Shown: piece after piece, positions 1 through 13,385 of the stretch
Layout: the number at the start of each line of letters is the position of its first letter
How positions within the stretch are numbered: the first letter of the stretch is position 1
DNA from: Astropecten irregularis
Lineage: Eukaryota > Echinodermata > Asteroidea > Paxillosida > Astropectinidae
Reading direction: 5' to 3'
NCBI GenBank assembly: GCA_963971285.1
Contig: OZ020244.1
Location: 18,104,001 to 18,168,000, forward strand
Length of the DNA: 64,000 nucleotides
Position numbers and translations under genes: made by a program
The notes under the pieces: model-generated
The model's input: only the letters and a program-made list of their open reading frames with translations
Told to the model about the DNA's origin: nothing
Databases searched by the model: none

Positions 1-127
1 CTAATAAGCCAACAACTACTTATTCGAACAGTGGAACTGATGATGTTCATTGAAGATGACGTAGTCATTTATATTAACACGAAATAATTAGTACTTTAAT
101 ATCGATATATATTTGTTTTCCCTTCAG

Positions 128-3100
128 GATTTCCAAGATTACAACCAAAGTCAGTCTGCAAAAGAAGCAGCAGTTTGTGCAGCGTCTGATCAGCTTCTGG
201 ACTCTCAAACGGCAGTCTCGCAATGGCGTGCCGCTGTTGCGACGACTACAGGCGCACCATCACTCGCAGCGCAATAAAGACTCGGTACCATTGGTTTGTG
301 TAGCCCCCAGTTTCTCCTCTTCTTATAGTGTAGACTTCTTGTTTTTTGTGTTAGTCACTAGAGGCAGCACTTGACTGGAGTTTTTGTATGAGCATTTTGG
401 TCATAAATTCTTGAAGAGTTTTGAAAAACAGAACTAAAATTAAACGAAATAGAAAAATGCAGTTATTGGTCGGAACGCGGTCTTTGTGTTTTTGGAAAAT
501 TTTGTTTCAACAATCCAAAAGATGTTGACCAAACAAAAATGACCTTAATGCTTACAGCAAACATCCACTTCTCTGTTTCTTCATTTCACTTGACGTGTAG
601 ATTTGCCTGATTATTAATTAGTCACAGATAATACATAAATGTATGTGTATTTTTTCAATTTTTGGACGCGTAGTGCATGCTGTTTAACATATATCATGAT
701 AAACTTAACATCGTTACATCTGGTGTATTTTTGACAAATCTTGTCAACGTCATACATTATTGAAGGTTTCTCAGATTTTTGGTTGAGATTTGTCTGGGTT
801 TTCAAGCTTGTTCTGTTTTCTTGATCAGAATTTGTAGACCTTGTGTAGCATCATCAGTCATACATGTGTAGAGAGTGAAATATGGTCTGAAACCCTGTCT
901 CTATCGCTTCTGATCGCTTGTCTTTCCGGAAAGCACCACACTCTGTCATCTTGCCATTTATCAGTTCTTGTGTCACTCACACTCACTCACCCAAGTAACA
1001 TCACTCTGTCGGATGCACTCCAATGAAATCACACCATAATCATGTAGTGCATGATGTGCATGAAGAAATAACCGTTTCTTCTTCACCTTGAAACTGGGGG
1101 CAAACTTTTTAATGTTGTGTCGTGTTGTGACTTTCAGTGTTGATAACGTTGCATTTACAAGCCGATATCAAGAGAACAGAAAAGAAGACTAATGATAAAA
1201 TTGATGAACTGTTGAGTTTAATATCCATTTGTTGTTGTTGATAGAACCGAGATTTAACTAAGTTCCAATGTGTTTTCCTGTACCGAAGTTTATTGTGTTC
1301 AATAGAGTCGGGGTAGTATTAAGGAAATTAATTGATAAATTAAGTACTGTAAATATTTATTTGTCAATACACGTACGTACATACAGTACCTCATGTATAT
1401 AATGCCAATTGTTGCAAACAGAAGTTTTCGGATACAAAAAAAAGTTACAGAAAAGGTTGTCATAGAGTTATTTAACTGAGAATTAACTGAGTGTTTATTT
1501 CTCCTTTTCTCTTTCATTCCTACCTTTTGTACATTTCTTTTCCTTGCTTCCGACCTCATCCTCATCTCAATGTTTGGATGCCTCTGTTTCTGCCTCTATC
1601 TGTGCCTGGTATGCATCTCTTCCAACCCCCTGTGCCTTGCATTCCTACATGCGCCATCTCTTACAGCGCGAGAACCAGAAAGCCAACAAGCTGAAGGAGC
1701 AGCTCAAGTACTGGCAGCGACTGCGGCATGACCTGGAGCGAGCGAGGCTCCTGGTGGAACTCATCCGGAAACGGGAGAAGCTCAAACGAGAACAGGTAGC
1801 GTGTGTAGGCAGTGCTGCTGCTTTCTTGTTGGTTAACCTGTTAACCATTTCTAACAGAAAAACACTCTGTGAACATTTTGTAAGAACATTTTGTTGGTAT
1901 AATATGCTCCAGCACTTACATTTTTGAATTCCACTCCTTCAAACTATTGCACAGTAGTGTGCCTTAACATGGGGAGGGGGTAAGTAAAGGAAGCATGTTG
2001 AATGGAAAATTTCAGTTGAAATTAGTGCTTAGGGTTTGTGTTTGTAAGGTATTCTTATGTTTCACAAGAAGTGAGATTAACCAAAGCCCACCTCCACATC
2101 ACAACTTTAACCTGTTGTAAATGTGGAATCCTGAATACCACAATATACATGAGTGTGGTTTGTGTGGCGATGCTTGGTTTATGATCCTGTGGTAGTGTGC
2201 AGTAAGCGCTAAGCAGCTATTGCCTTGTGTGGTAGGTGTAGAGGGTTACTATGCTTAAACTCTTTGGTCATTTAGGAGCAAATCGGTCAGTAGAAGAACT
2301 CCCTGGTTTTGTGCACTCGAGTACTGTCATTTTGGTCTGTTCATTGTTTTGTTTGTTAGATCAAGTTGAACCAGATGACGATTGAGATGCAACTGCAGCC
2401 CTTCAACATTCTCCTCAGGAACACATTGGACCAACTTGTCGACAAAGACCCAACTAGGATCTTTGCTGAACCAGTCTCAATCGAAGAGGTATGAACAGCT
2501 AGACGGACAATTGGTACAATCTTGTGTGTGATGTCTTTTCAATGTATCTCCAGTCTTTTCACACCATTTAACTGTATCTGGATCTTTTCCTCCTTTGTGG
2601 TCCATTCCAATACTGCCCCAACCAGGCGCCGGACTATTTCCAAGTGATCAAACATCCTATGGACTTTTCCACCATGAGGGGCAAGGTCGAAGGTCACGTG
2701 TACCGAACCATCGATGAATTTGAGAAGGACTTTGATCTGATCATCAAGAACTGCATGACGTACAACAGCAAGGACACGGTGTTCTATCGGGCAGCTGTCA
2801 AGCTCAGAGATACGGTACGTATTGAAGAATGGCTCAGTAGGCTGTATTGCCCCCTTCGTTTGAATAACCTGTGAAATAAACCTTGACACAAACTGTGTAA
2901 CAAATCTATCTTGCCTTCTCACTGAAACGTCATGGTAATGCTGTATATCCACCAGCAATGGGATTGCCATTAATTTTTGTCTATGGTGTTTTTTCCTTTT
3001 GTGTTTTTAGGGCGGTGCCGTCATCCGTAATGCCAAACGCATCGTGGAGAAAATTGGGTACGACCCTGTGACAGGCTTGCATGCAGACAAGGCCCCACTC

Positions 3101-6100
3101 TACAAGGAGACGGAGCTGAAATTAGACGACTGTAAGTTGGATACCTGGTTGGTTGTTGTTTTGTTGCCTGCACTCTAGTCATGGCTGTACCAGTCAGCTG
3201 GCTTCAAGAACGTTGGACCTGTGTTCATTTGTGATCAGTCTCATAAGAAAGGGTTACAGAAGAGGGAAGGGTTGAGTCAAGAGTTGAACAACTAAAATTT
3301 CTTCCACTAATTTGAGATGGCCATAGTTAAGTTTTCAGATTTATGAGGGTTGAGAAAATTCCACATCAAAGTTCATACAAGGCTAAATCATGCAATGGTA
3401 TAGGTGCACAGTGTACTCTTATAACGATGTTTTTGGAGCCAGGTAAAATTCTTTGGTTAAAAAAAAGATCACGGATGAATGGAAAAACATGTATCATGAA
3501 AACAGGATGAAACCCAAGAATTTGAGAATTTGATAAGCGTTCTTTAAGCTGAGCATTGTTCATAGGTCTGGAGTTGGTAATCTCTCTCTCACTGATGCTT
3601 GATAGCTTTTTAATACTTTTCTTTTTTCTTTGTGCTTCCACCCGTAACCCCTGTCCATCTCTTACAGTTGACAATGCGCTATCGCCCGCCCACCGGGCCG
3701 ACATGAGCCTCGAGGACCAACTACGGGAACTGCTGGAGAAACTGGACATGACCTGCACCATCAAGCACGGCGCCGCCCGCACCAAACGCAACAAGCAGCT
3801 ACGCAAAGAGATCAACGTCATCCGCCGCAAGCTGGCCCAGCAGAGGAACCAGGCCAACAAAGCTGAGTCGCCCAACAAGAAGGGCGGGGACAAGTCAAAA
3901 GGGTCATCAACAACTGCTGATGGTAAGTTGGGTCAGCTGTTTTGAGGAATGGTTTATGCCTTGCTTAGAGTATCACTCTTTGTTCCTCAGTTTCCCAGAG
4001 GACGAAATAAGGTTGCAGGATTGCAAAGGTTTTGCAGGTGGTTTGTAATTTGTGGCAATTTGTAGTAATGTGCAGCAGTGCATGGTTGTTTGTAGCGGTA
4101 TGTTGAAAGTGATTTATGTTTACCCTCACACTCTGAGGGGCACATTGTTGTTATAGTACCTAAGATTGTACCATCACTTGATACAAATTTTAAATAAGAA
4201 GAAATAATGTACAGAATTTGCATAGTGCAGCAGTATCTGGCACAGTGTAATAAACTGATAGCTGTTTTGCCATAATAGCTGTTTTCAGGGGCCAAAAAAT
4301 ACTACATGTTTGGAATTTTAGTGGGTTTTTAAAAATTGTTTGTGTGTGGTGTACTTTCCAGATGGTGAAGGTAGTGACTGCCCAGCACAGAGTGACTCAA
4401 CAGAAGCTCCTAAACTCTCTCCATCCAGACCTGCACCAATTGTAGTCCGCAGCAAGTCATCCCCAAGTAGGGCATCCCCAACCCGCCCCTTGCCCAGGAC
4501 ACCGGGAAGGGGACGAGGCAGAGGCCGGGGAAGGGTGGCCCGATCCATGTCTGAACCTCACCCTGGTGGTGGGGACTGTGCTCCCACCCTCACGCCCAAC
4601 GAGGCATCTGAGAGTGCCGTCACACCCAACAAGAGTCCGTCCAATTCCTCAGACAAGAGCCCCTCCCCCGGCGGAGTCGGCAGAAGGACTTCAGTACTGT
4701 TCAGCAGAAAGGCAGGCCGTGGGAAGCCCGTGGGAAGTCCAGGGTCCCGACGGGGTGGTCGCCTTGGCAAGAGATCACTGTCCATGGACACGGAGAATGT
4801 GAGTCGAGGAACCCGCCGTGCCGGCCAAGAAGGCAGCCTTCACGTTGAGACGGAATACGAGGGGAATCTGCCCACCACATCGTCAGTTGTGAACAACGAG
4901 AATCACACTCGGAAACGATCCCGCAGCCTGAGTGCCAGCAACGCCGACTGCAGCCCGGCAAAAAGACTCTTAGAGTCCAGCGTGTCAAGTAGCCTGCCCA
5001 ACGGCTTTGAGGGTGTCAAGCCGACGGGGGAGAGCTTCACGACCTACCGGTCGGGACACAATCGCACCCGGAGCAGCTCCGATTCGGAGAGCACATCCAG
5101 CACCAGCACCACCTCCTCTGGTTCGGTGTCAGAATCCACATCCACCATGGGTGAGGGGCACCGTCATCAGAGGCACCATAACCGACTGAACCTTCCTGAG
5201 GACAGCAGTGGGGACACTTCATGTGGCGAGAGCACAAGCACCACCAGTAGACATCGCCATCACGGTGCGGGTCCTTACTTGAGAGAAAAACGAGGTAACA
5301 AAGTCATGAAGTCAATGTCCAGTGCCAAAACATTGGTTTTGTTGTCCTTGATACCTTTTTTTTTCGTTCAATGTTTTGCACATTTCGGGTGAGGGGAATG
5401 AAAATTATTTTTAAAAAAAGAAAAAAAAAGGAAAGAAATTGCAACCTTTTCACATTTCTGGTACTTTTTTCTTTTGATTAATTCCACAACCTTAACCGAG
5501 GGTGACTTTAACATTCATGACTGTTACCTGGTGTTTCTTGTGGATTCTGTGTTGTTTGTGTTGACAAGCATGTGTATGTATGTATGTATGTATGTAAGTG
5601 TGCAAGTATTGGTACATTGTTGAAAATGACTCATCACTCATAGATGCATGTAAACCTTTCCCATTCTGAATATCATTCCTGTTTTGCAAACACCTTTGTC
5701 CGGAAGCAAGATTACCCATGTTTGCCGTACGTTGGCTAAAAAACAAAAAATCATATGCAATTCCAAACCTGAACAACCTGATACAGATATCTTGTCGTCT
5801 TCAAATTTCCACATCTTCTTTTATCTTGGCCTGTGCCTTATGATGCAAGTCTGAACAAGAATCAAGAACGCATCGACAAATGAAAAACGTACTTCATCTA
5901 GAAATTCCAGTTCTGGTCTCGACCAACCCAGTATTTATCATCAAATTGCAAGATTCCATTTCACTGATTGAGTTGTCAGTTTTAACCCAAAAAATGTACA
6001 TATGTAAAAAAACATATTTTCAAAAAGGCACTCTTCCTACTTTTCATGAAGGGCATAAAGGCAGTGTCTATGTTTTGTGCGTCCAATGGTAGATACATGC

Positions 6101-8291
6101 ACACAACATTGTTTTGAGTCGCATTGTGATGTTCATGTCAGTGCTTAATGCGTATTTTGTTTTCATTGAAATATGTGCGATTCCAAATAGTGCGCCACCA
6201 AGAGTTTGCTAATGCTATGCGTTGGCCAATCACAATTTATGGAATTTGTCAATCCAATGCGTGTCAGGAAAGGGTCAACAGATTACGTGCATTGTGATTG
6301 GCTAGCACGTTGCAAACTCTTGGTGGCGCACTATTTGGAATCGCCCATATTGAAGGCGGTGATACATGTATCTGCTCTGTGTGCCATTTTAAGCATGTAC
6401 ACATTTTCTTATTTTATGAAGCATGTGTAATATATATTGTGCTTTTGTGTGTTGTTGATGGTCATAGTGCTTAAGCATGGTAAGTACTTGACCGTCGCTA
6501 TATTGAGGCAAGCCACCTATCCTAATGGACAGTTTAAATATCACAAACTGTGTAAAAAGCAACCTCACAATTGTCCAACACAGAAACTCTTACAAGTGTA
6601 CAAGAGACAGCTCGGTGCTTGCTTGGTTTTTTTTAACGGATTTAGTGGCAATTAAGAGCCATCTTTGGAGGTCTATTTGGATTTGGTGGCTCATTGATGA
6701 GAATATTCCAACTAACGGGTCTATTTGGGGAAAGGGCGTGAAAGGCAAAAGGCAAAAAAACAAAACTTGAAATCCGTTTTTGATTTTGATCGCTATTAGG
6801 TAAGACAAGGAGCACCAGTTGGAATTCAGATGAAGATGACATTCCCCTCAGTCCACTGGACCTGGTCTGGGCCAAGTGCCGCGGCTACCCCTCATATCCA
6901 GCACTGGTACGTATTGACCAGTCTAAGTTCCTCCAGTTCCTTTGCGAGCAATTTCAAGACAAGATGTTGACACCTTACCTAAGGTTTGGGGTCACAATCA
7001 TGCCGGTATCACTTGATGGTTTCATCACAGTCACAAGGCTGAACCTTGTTGGCTCATTCCGGCCCGCTGGCACGCTTTCTGACAGTTACAGTCTCTTCCC
7101 TGATCTTTTCACCTGGGAATGTCAAACGTAACACAACCAACTTCAGATCGCAGCTCTTGTTGGTCAGTCTGATTCAGAGTAAACCAGAAACAATCTTCAC
7201 TTTGGATTCTTAGACAAGTTCTTCTCTCTCTCTCTCTCGCTTAGAACCATGTCAGAATGATATTTAGAAAAAAACAGCACCATCTCAGGCTTATCAGCGT
7301 ATATAAAGCCAGTCTCTTTTTTTTGCTTGCTTCACCGACTAGTTGATCATCTCGTGTTGCTCGTGCTGTTACATTCTCATCTCGGATCGTACGGTCAAGG
7401 TCTTGATTCAAGAAGCTTGCTGGTGTTTTACACAGTGGTTTTGTTTTCATTCTTGTTCGTTGTTATAGATTATCAACCCCAAGATGCCGCGATCAGGCTT
7501 CTTTCACAACGGTGTCCCCATCCCTGTGCCTCCCTCGGAAGTCTTGAGTCAGCGGGTTGTTATTGAGGAGCACCTGTACCTCGTTCTCTTCTTTGACAAC
7601 AAAAGGACATGGTAAGTCAAAGTCAAACTAAAGCTGCACTTTGCCCATGAGCACCTGTTTGTCGGATGAACGTACTGCATGGCTTGTGTGGAAGCGTGCA
7701 GAAGCAGCAACATCACCATCAGCGAGGATCGAGTAATCGGCCCACTGGTCATCTTAACCAATGAGTCTTGTCCATTGGAATGTAAGTCGCTGACCGTCTG
7801 GCAAACCACCGCATTTATGCCTTACCATACAACCATATAAAAATGACATCGAGGGCCAATTTCATGGAGCTCACCCAAGTCACTGCTAATGTCATCTTGA
7901 GGTTTTGACTCGTCGTTTCAAATACACAATTTGCGTTAGTTGGCCGTTGATTGTAGTGGAGATTGGCGATACATTTGCAGTGTTTGGTGTGTTGGAGAGG
8001 AGCAGTGTTTCATGTTGATGGTAACAGCTGATGTGACATTCTCTTCATGTTTTGGATTGTTTTTTTTTTTTGTCTTTACCCAGGCAATGGCTTCCCAGAT
8101 CCAAGCTTGAGCCCCTCGGAGTGGACTCGGGCCTGGACCAAGCCAAGCTGATGGAGGGTCGCAAGTCGGCCGTGCGCAAGTCTGTCCAGCAAGCATACGA
8201 GCGAGCCCTGAAACACCGGTGTCGAGTGACCGGGGAGGTCATGGACATATCAACAAGTGAGTCCAGTGACGGCTTAGGGGATAGGCTCTAA
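128..8291 (+). CDS. BRPF1: BRPF1/2/3-type bromodomain-PHD finger-PWWP protein, 3' half (5' end outside window)
   Basis: This is a scaffold and histone reader of MOZ/MORF-type acetyltransferase complexes, acting on chromatin in the nucleus. Ten coding exons are visible: 128-284, 1667-1795, 2360-2488, 2626-2814, 3011-3131, 3668-3922, 4362-5294, 6800-6906, 7469-7611 and 8084-8291. All have GT-AG borders and matching phases, giving 789 residues before TAA. The order is a conserved basic stretch ([19 protein letters not shown]), a coiled coil ([17 protein letters not shown]), the bromodomain, a second helical region, a low-complexity linker and PWWP. The PHD fingers and EPL region expected at the N-terminus lie upstream of the window. 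Most invertebrates have one gene for the three vertebrate paralogues, so the symbol means the family ortholog. A GTGAGT near 8260 could be an alternative donor, so the last 11 residues are less certain. Confidence 0.95.
2360..3131 (+). other. BRPF1: BRPF1 bromodomain exons
   Basis: Three exons (2360-2488, 2626-2814, 3011-3131) encode the acetyl-lysine-binding bromodomain. Visible hallmarks are the ZA-loop region [17 protein letters not shown], the B-helix stretch [16 protein letters not shown] with the acetyl-lysine-binding Asn, and [10 protein letters not shown] in the C-helix. The end of the first exon ([11 protein letters not shown]) also matches the BRPF family. The split of the domain over three exons in phases 0, 0 and 1 supports a functional gene rather than a processed copy. 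Confidence 0.95.
4362..5294 (+). other. BRPF1: BRPF1 large linker exon (Ser/Arg/Pro-rich)
   Basis: A single 933-base exon encodes the low-complexity link between the bromodomain and PWWP regions. It holds SP-rich clusters, a [10 protein letters not shown] run, a conserved-looking [20 protein letters not shown] segment, [19 protein letters not shown] and a Ser/Thr/His-rich tail. RRTSVLFS resembles a short motif in vertebrate BRPF proteins. It is much richer in G and C than the flanking introns, as expected for coding sequence. No folded domain is evident. Confidence 0.85.
5295..6799 (+). other. BRPF1 intron before the PWWP exons
   Basis: This 1.5-kb AT-rich intron holds a TATG microsatellite (about 5575-5597) and one palindromic MITE (6175-6346). 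I see no exon-like reading frame matching a known protein. Confidence 0.6.
6175..6346. mobile_element. Palindromic MITE, GGGCGATTCC family, copy 1
   Basis: The ends are inverted repeats of about 45 bases, reading GCGATTCCAAATAGTGCGCC at the left and its complement at the right (CTCTTGGTGGCGCACTATTTGGAATCGC). Both ends abut ATAT, a possible target duplication. There is no coding capacity. A second copy lies at 30701-30866, and 16 bases of the same terminal repeat occur in the TSR1/APEH promoter. Confidence 0.85.
6800..8291 (+). other. BRPF1: BRPF1 PWWP-domain exons and C-terminus
   Basis: Exons 6800-6906, 7469-7611 and 8084-8291 encode the PWWP domain, which binds H3K36-methylated nucleosomes in this family. 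The signature runs [17 protein letters not shown] (the YPSYPA position is the PWWP motif), then [16 protein letters not shown], then [12 protein letters not shown], followed by the helical [20 protein letters not shown]. The W codon of RTWQW is split across the last intron. The protein ends with acidic Ser-rich residues, like vertebrate BRPF1. Confidence 0.93.
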
Positions 8292-8845
8292 ACACAAAAT
8301 CAGCACACAAATATAACAAGGGGAAAAACCAAAGGTCTTCTTAAGAGTTTGGCAACGTAATAGCAAGCTTCAGCAATTGGATAGAATGTAACCCACGCCT
8401 GTTGTCAACGCTTTCTTATGTTTGTATTTCTGAATAATCTGCCTGCACTTTTGCTCCACTGGTTTTTCAAAAGAGAACAGGGAAAGTAAATGAAATATGA
8501 ACTTGTTGGGGAATTGTTATGGACCCGCGTAAATTTGTAGGAAAATGGTCTTGAAAAACCAGGTCGAAACAGGGTTTCAGTATTGTCATCCACAGTGCCA
8601 GAAGCAAAATTTTAAAGGCTGTTACAAATTCTTTAATTCGTCAGTAGGTCTCTCTATGTGATGTTTTAGTTCTTCCTGATATCAAACTTATTAATTTTAC
8701 GTGACTTGTTTTAAAGTTATCTTTATGTTTTATCAGTTTTCAAAATTCGCCGAAAACATAGATCTTTATTTTTCATGATTTATATAATTATTTTAGTGAG
8801 GCAAGCGCGCGGCGGCAGCGCACACATAAAAGCCATCGAAAAGCC

Positions 8846-8966
8846 ATCCCAAATCTTTGGCTGTGACCGCAAGTAACACATAAGTTTATGGGAACGGCTG
8901 CAGTCACTGGCTAGTGGCTGCCATAGGTGCGTGTGTAATTTATGGACACAGCCAGAAATTTGGGAT
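8846..8966. mobile_element. Palindromic MITE, ATCCCAAAT...CTGGCTG family
   Basis: The left end ATCCCAAATCTTTGGCTGTG mirrors the right end CACAGCCAGAAATTTGGGAT, with a core rich in GGCTGCAGTCACTGGCTAG. Related copies are at 49895-50028 and, degenerate, near 46838-46930. Confidence 0.75.
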
Positions 8967-9928
8967 TAATGCAGGGCATGTATGCGGGCAGTTCAGTATT
9001 AGATATTATTTAACCCAAAGATGAATTTCTGCGGCAAAATTATTTCTTATTTGAAAGTGATTTTTCTTATTGGAAAAATTGGTCTTGAAATGCTGAATTT
9101 GTCTCACCGACATCTTGATTTGATTCATAATTTCACAATATATCCATGTTTTTGGCGATATATAAATAATGCTGTTTTTTATTCTGTTCTTTTTTTCTCT
9201 TTTTTAAAATGCTATTCCAACTTACTTGAGAGTTAAATGAATTGAACGACTTGTCCCGTGGGCTGGTTGCGATGGATGGTCACGTCTGTAAATAAAATTT
9301 GAAAAAAATATTGCATTTGAAGGATAAAAAACAAATGAAACCATCAAAAAAAAAATCAGTTGAATTGGATGTTCCACTATTCAAACAAAAAAAGTGGTAG
9401 AGTTTTTATTTATGTTAATGTTTTCTATTTGTAGAATAGCTGTACATTAGAATGTGTGTATGTTTATGATCAATTCTTGTTCTGTTGAGACCGAATATTT
9501 GTTACTTTTAGTTAAATCATATGGCACCCGAGGGTAGTATTTGACGTTTAAAAAAATGACCAAATGAAAACCGATATAAATGAAATGAAAATCAATTCAA
9601 TTGAATCAATGGATACGTTTATGTTGTAAGCTTCTTCTTCTTTTTTCTTTTTTTTAAGAAAGGTAATATTTTTCTCCAATCATTTTCTCATATCAGTTGT
9701 CTGTATATTCTGCCATATTTTTTTTTTTTAGGATGAATTTCGAATTTTTAGCCAAGAGAATACCTCCTTGTCTTTTTGTTATGTTTTTGGAAATAGATTT
9801 GTCAAGTGTGTATGCTTTTAAATTATATTACCTTAATTCTCAAAATGGGCCAATGAATACTAAAATATTAGTCAGTTTGAAAAGGTAGCTACCCTTCACC
9901 TCTGGTTGCACTATAAGGCAAGTCAGGG

Positions 9929-10160
9929 GCCAGTTCCATAGATCTGTTTAACCGTATGCTTCCCTGCTTGCTATGGCACTTAGCAGAAAAGTTTGCCGAA
10001 GCTTGAATGTTATTCCCAAGTTAGCTCAAGCGTGCGTGGTAGATTTCAAGCAATTCAAATAAGCATACAGGTTCCGTGCTTAATGTTTAGCAGCATTGTG
10101 AAATGAAAAGCTGTCATCAAGCACAAAATTGTGTGCTTATGAAGTAGCTCTGTGAAACTG
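9929..10160. mobile_element. Degenerate MITE, GGGGCCA(A/G)TTTCAT-like family
   Basis: It begins GGGGCCAGTTCCATAGATCTG and ends AGCTCTGTGAAACTGCCCCC, an imperfect inverted repeat. The interior carries the GTGCTTA and AGCACA motifs of the better copies at 26132, 40850 and 42246. It is more decayed than those. Confidence 0.55.
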
Positions 10161-10248
10161 CCCCCAAGTCTTACCGGTATGTTACATGCCCAAGTCAACA
10201 AGCACCATGATCCTTTGCCTTTTGACTCTCAAGCCGAGCCCATTCTTG

Positions 10249-10569
10249 GAAGCTTGAATTACCATCCGATTTTCCATGTTACTGAGATAATTTATCTCAG
10301 AAAAATCAAATTCAAATTGAATAGGCTTACGTGGAAAAACAGAATTCCATGTTAGTGTATCTAGGAAACACATAATTCAAAGCCTATCAGTGAATTCCAT
10401 GTCTCCAAGATAAGCCGACTTATAAATCTGTGTTTCCACGTTAGCTCATCATTGAACTCTGTGTTTCCGAGATCAATTATTACAGTTTTCTGTGTTACTG
10501 GAAAGGTTTTTGATGTTTTAAGATATATTATCTCAATAACGTGGGAACTCGGATGGTAACTCAAGCTTC
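10249..10569. mobile_element. Long-TIR MITE, 321 bp
   Basis: Imperfect terminal inverted repeats of about 75 bases start GAAGCTTGAATTACCATCCG at the left and pair with CGGATGGTAACTCAAGCTTC at the right. The heptamer CATTCTT lies just outside both ends (10241-10247 and 10574-10580), possibly a target duplication. The interior repeats ACGTGGAAACACAGA-like words. It encodes no protein. Confidence 0.8.
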
Positions 10570-11715
10570 GGTACATTCTTTTATGGCCCGGCTAACTTAC
10601 TTGTGTGTACTGTCGTTGTCAGCCTGTGGCTTTACATTGCTAGCTGAGAAAATCTGGGCTTCATGACAGGAAATATTCATTCATCTTTTTTTTTTCTCTA
10701 ACAAGAGTTACACACATTATGGAAGCCCTGTCAACAATTTCTGTTGTAACTTTGTGCGTTGCCAAGCTTTTGCAAATTATACACATCATTATCTGGTTTA
10801 TGTACGTGCTTTTCACAGTTAAGTACAATATCTTGAATTTGTGTTTTAAATGTAATCCTCACTTGTGATTTAAAGTGATTAACTTTTTAACTAATGATCA
10901 GAAGATTGGCAGCTGGGAGATAAATGCTTCTAGTTACGGTACTGGTTCTTAAAACCAACCTTCGCCCCAAAAGGAAAGAATTTGAGCATGTAAATAGCCA
11001 TTATCTCTCAACACAGACGGAATTTTGTATACCGACAAACCAAAAATAATTGATTTCCAAGGCAACCTTTCTCACATTGTCAAATACATGTACAAAACTT
11101 TAAGGCTTGGTAACTGTACAGTCTATATATGAATAATATATTTGCCCAATTTTCATGAAAAGAAAGCTATAAAACTTATTAAAAAATGGCAAATAATTGT
11201 ACAGTTGTTATCCAATTCTGATACATTCTGTGTATGGTTCGTTTCTAGATGTCAAGAATTTGTAGGACAGTAAATAAACAAAGAAAAAAACACTGTTTAA
11301 GAATGTTTATAATAAATAGGCCAAAACTAGTTACACAGATTGGCCTAAAATATGAATAATAATTATAATAATAAAAATAAAACACCTTCAGACAAGTTGT
11401 ACAATATTTTCCAGTAGTTTTTTTTTTCCTCAGATTTTAGTTAGAATTGTATTTTGAAGCAGTTAACACAATTGCTGTTTTCCAACTAGACATGTTTAAG
11501 TTATCCTTGCATTTTGAATAAAGTTTTGCCCCCTTGTCCATTGTGAAGGATATACCTCTGTGTACTGTGCAGTGTGGTTACTTATTGTTAGTACATGTAT
11601 GTATTCCCATGTCTACTGTATTTGTATGATTGGTGTTGAGCTGGCTCTGGATGTCAGGCTGGAGCAGTTGTCTATTAAAGCATGGCTCTTACGTCATGGG
11701 TTATTAAGAGTTTTG

Positions 11716-11866
11716 GGCTGGGTTTCACAAAGCCCTAAGATTCATCTTAAGATGAGTTATCAGTATCACCATAATGATTTGTATTATGACATGACATGTT
11801 GCTTAGCAATTAAGATGAATTCACATTTAAGATCCATCTTACTGCTAAGTGAAATCGGCCCCGGGT
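11716..11866. mobile_element. MITE-like palindrome, TTTCACAAAGCCCTA family
   Basis: The left end reads GGGCTGGGTTTCACAAAGCC and the right end ACTGCTAAGTGAAATCGGCC. The interior has CATCTTAAGATGAG and TAAGATGAATTC words. Relatives are at 19028-19160 and 20769-20911. Confidence 0.5.
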
Positions 11867-13385
11867 GACGTAACAATCAGTACAATACTACCCTTATTAT
11901 GGTAAAAAGAAAATCTGCTTCACTTCACAAGTTCACATGAAATGTCACTGTTTGTGAAATCGGGCTTAAGGATGTAACTTCAGTGTTTGGATACAAAATG
12001 GCTGATGATTCTCTATCAAAATAGCTGGATGAATTATGCGGTTATCTGTAGAAGTTGGAAAGGTACTTGTGGAGCGTCGCATAAGCCTGTTTCCCGTTGA
12101 TTTCAGCTGCATCAGCATTCTATCTTCAAATTAATGTCAAACAATAATACAAAAGAGGTGTTCGTCGTGGAAAATGACAAGAAGAGAAGTTATTTGGTGG
12201 CTCACATTCTCGGCTGGAGACTAGCACCTTCCAATTTCAAACAACATGCGAGCGGAGTGTGTACAAGATTTTGCACACAGTATGCACACACTTCTCATGG
12301 TTTTGTTTGTGTAGCAGTAATTAACCAGCAAAGATGGCCTTCTGTAAGAGAGATCAACTATTAAACCTCAAAATAAAAATTTAATAAAAAGAATGATCAC
12401 AGTCTAAGTCCAATATGGCAAAGGATCGACCATTGTGAAAATGCGTTACAATGTCATACATTTTAAAAATAATTCTTAAATTTCTACACCACACTTCTTC
12501 AAATTCAAACTTCAGTGCATAATTTGACAAAATGTTGAAGAACAAAACAAACAGCATGCATAAACACACAAACACACAATCAGAAATTGTTTTCCAACAA
12601 AAAATATCCATTCAAGAATTCACTTGAAAAAATGGAAGTTTTTTAATATCAAAAAGAATAACAAAAGCATTAAAAACAATTTGTAACAAGCACCAATTAA
12701 AAAAATATGTCCAAAAATAAATTGACAAATTTTAGAAAAAAAGTTTCAAAGCATTTCAATATTTCATGTGATATCAAAAATGTATAATTACTATTAAGTA
12801 AAGAAAAAATAAAATGAACAGGTAAACTGATGTGACCTGTCCCTTTTCTTAGCACCGATTTAACTATTTCAAGGAATCAACATACGTGTACCAGAGGAAT
12901 GGCATATTTCCAAATACAAAAGGGATTGCAACAAATGCCACTTCTCTGCAACCCGGTGTCACAGTCTCAGGTGCCGGGTGTACTCAAGAGTCCGGCTGAT
13001 CAAATAAGGTAATACGTGTATACACGTTGTGCGATGTCTGCGCACTGGGAACAAAATTAGTACATTTTACTGCTGTGCATGACGTCGCATTACCTTATTT
13101 GGTCACCTGGACACTTGAGCATGCCAGGCACCTGAGACCGTGACACCGGTTCCACAATAATGCCAGGGAGGAAATACCGCAAAGCAAGGAAAACGAAAAT
13201 GGCAAGCACCAAATGCAAGCAAAAACATGACGTAGAATTTGAAATAGAAACCTGTATTTGCCCAAGCAAAACAAAATGGTGTGCTCGGCAGAGATGCGTG
13301 TGCTGTATGAACTCGAGACAAACTTGTCAATGACTGTGCTCATGCAAGTAATGTGCAGTTATAACTGAACAACTATGGTCTCCAT

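Larger units (their letters stand above)
8292..11522 (+). other. BRPF1 3' UTR and/or intergenic DNA ending at a possible poly(A) signal
   Basis: After the BRPF1 stop the sequence is AT-rich and lacks recognisable coding exons. AATAAA at 11517-11522 is followed by GT-rich sequence (CTGTGTACTGTGCAGTGTGG), a good cleavage context. An earlier AATAAA near 9288 is also possible. The stretch holds MITEs at 8846-8966, about 9929-10160 and 10249-10569. Which signal is used cannot be decided from sequence. Confidence 0.45.

Noticed and set aside
4558..5237. Several overlapping open frames on both strands inside the large BRPF1 exon
   Set aside because: They are by-products of GC-rich coding sequence; only the frame that joins the neighbouring exons matches BRPF proteins.
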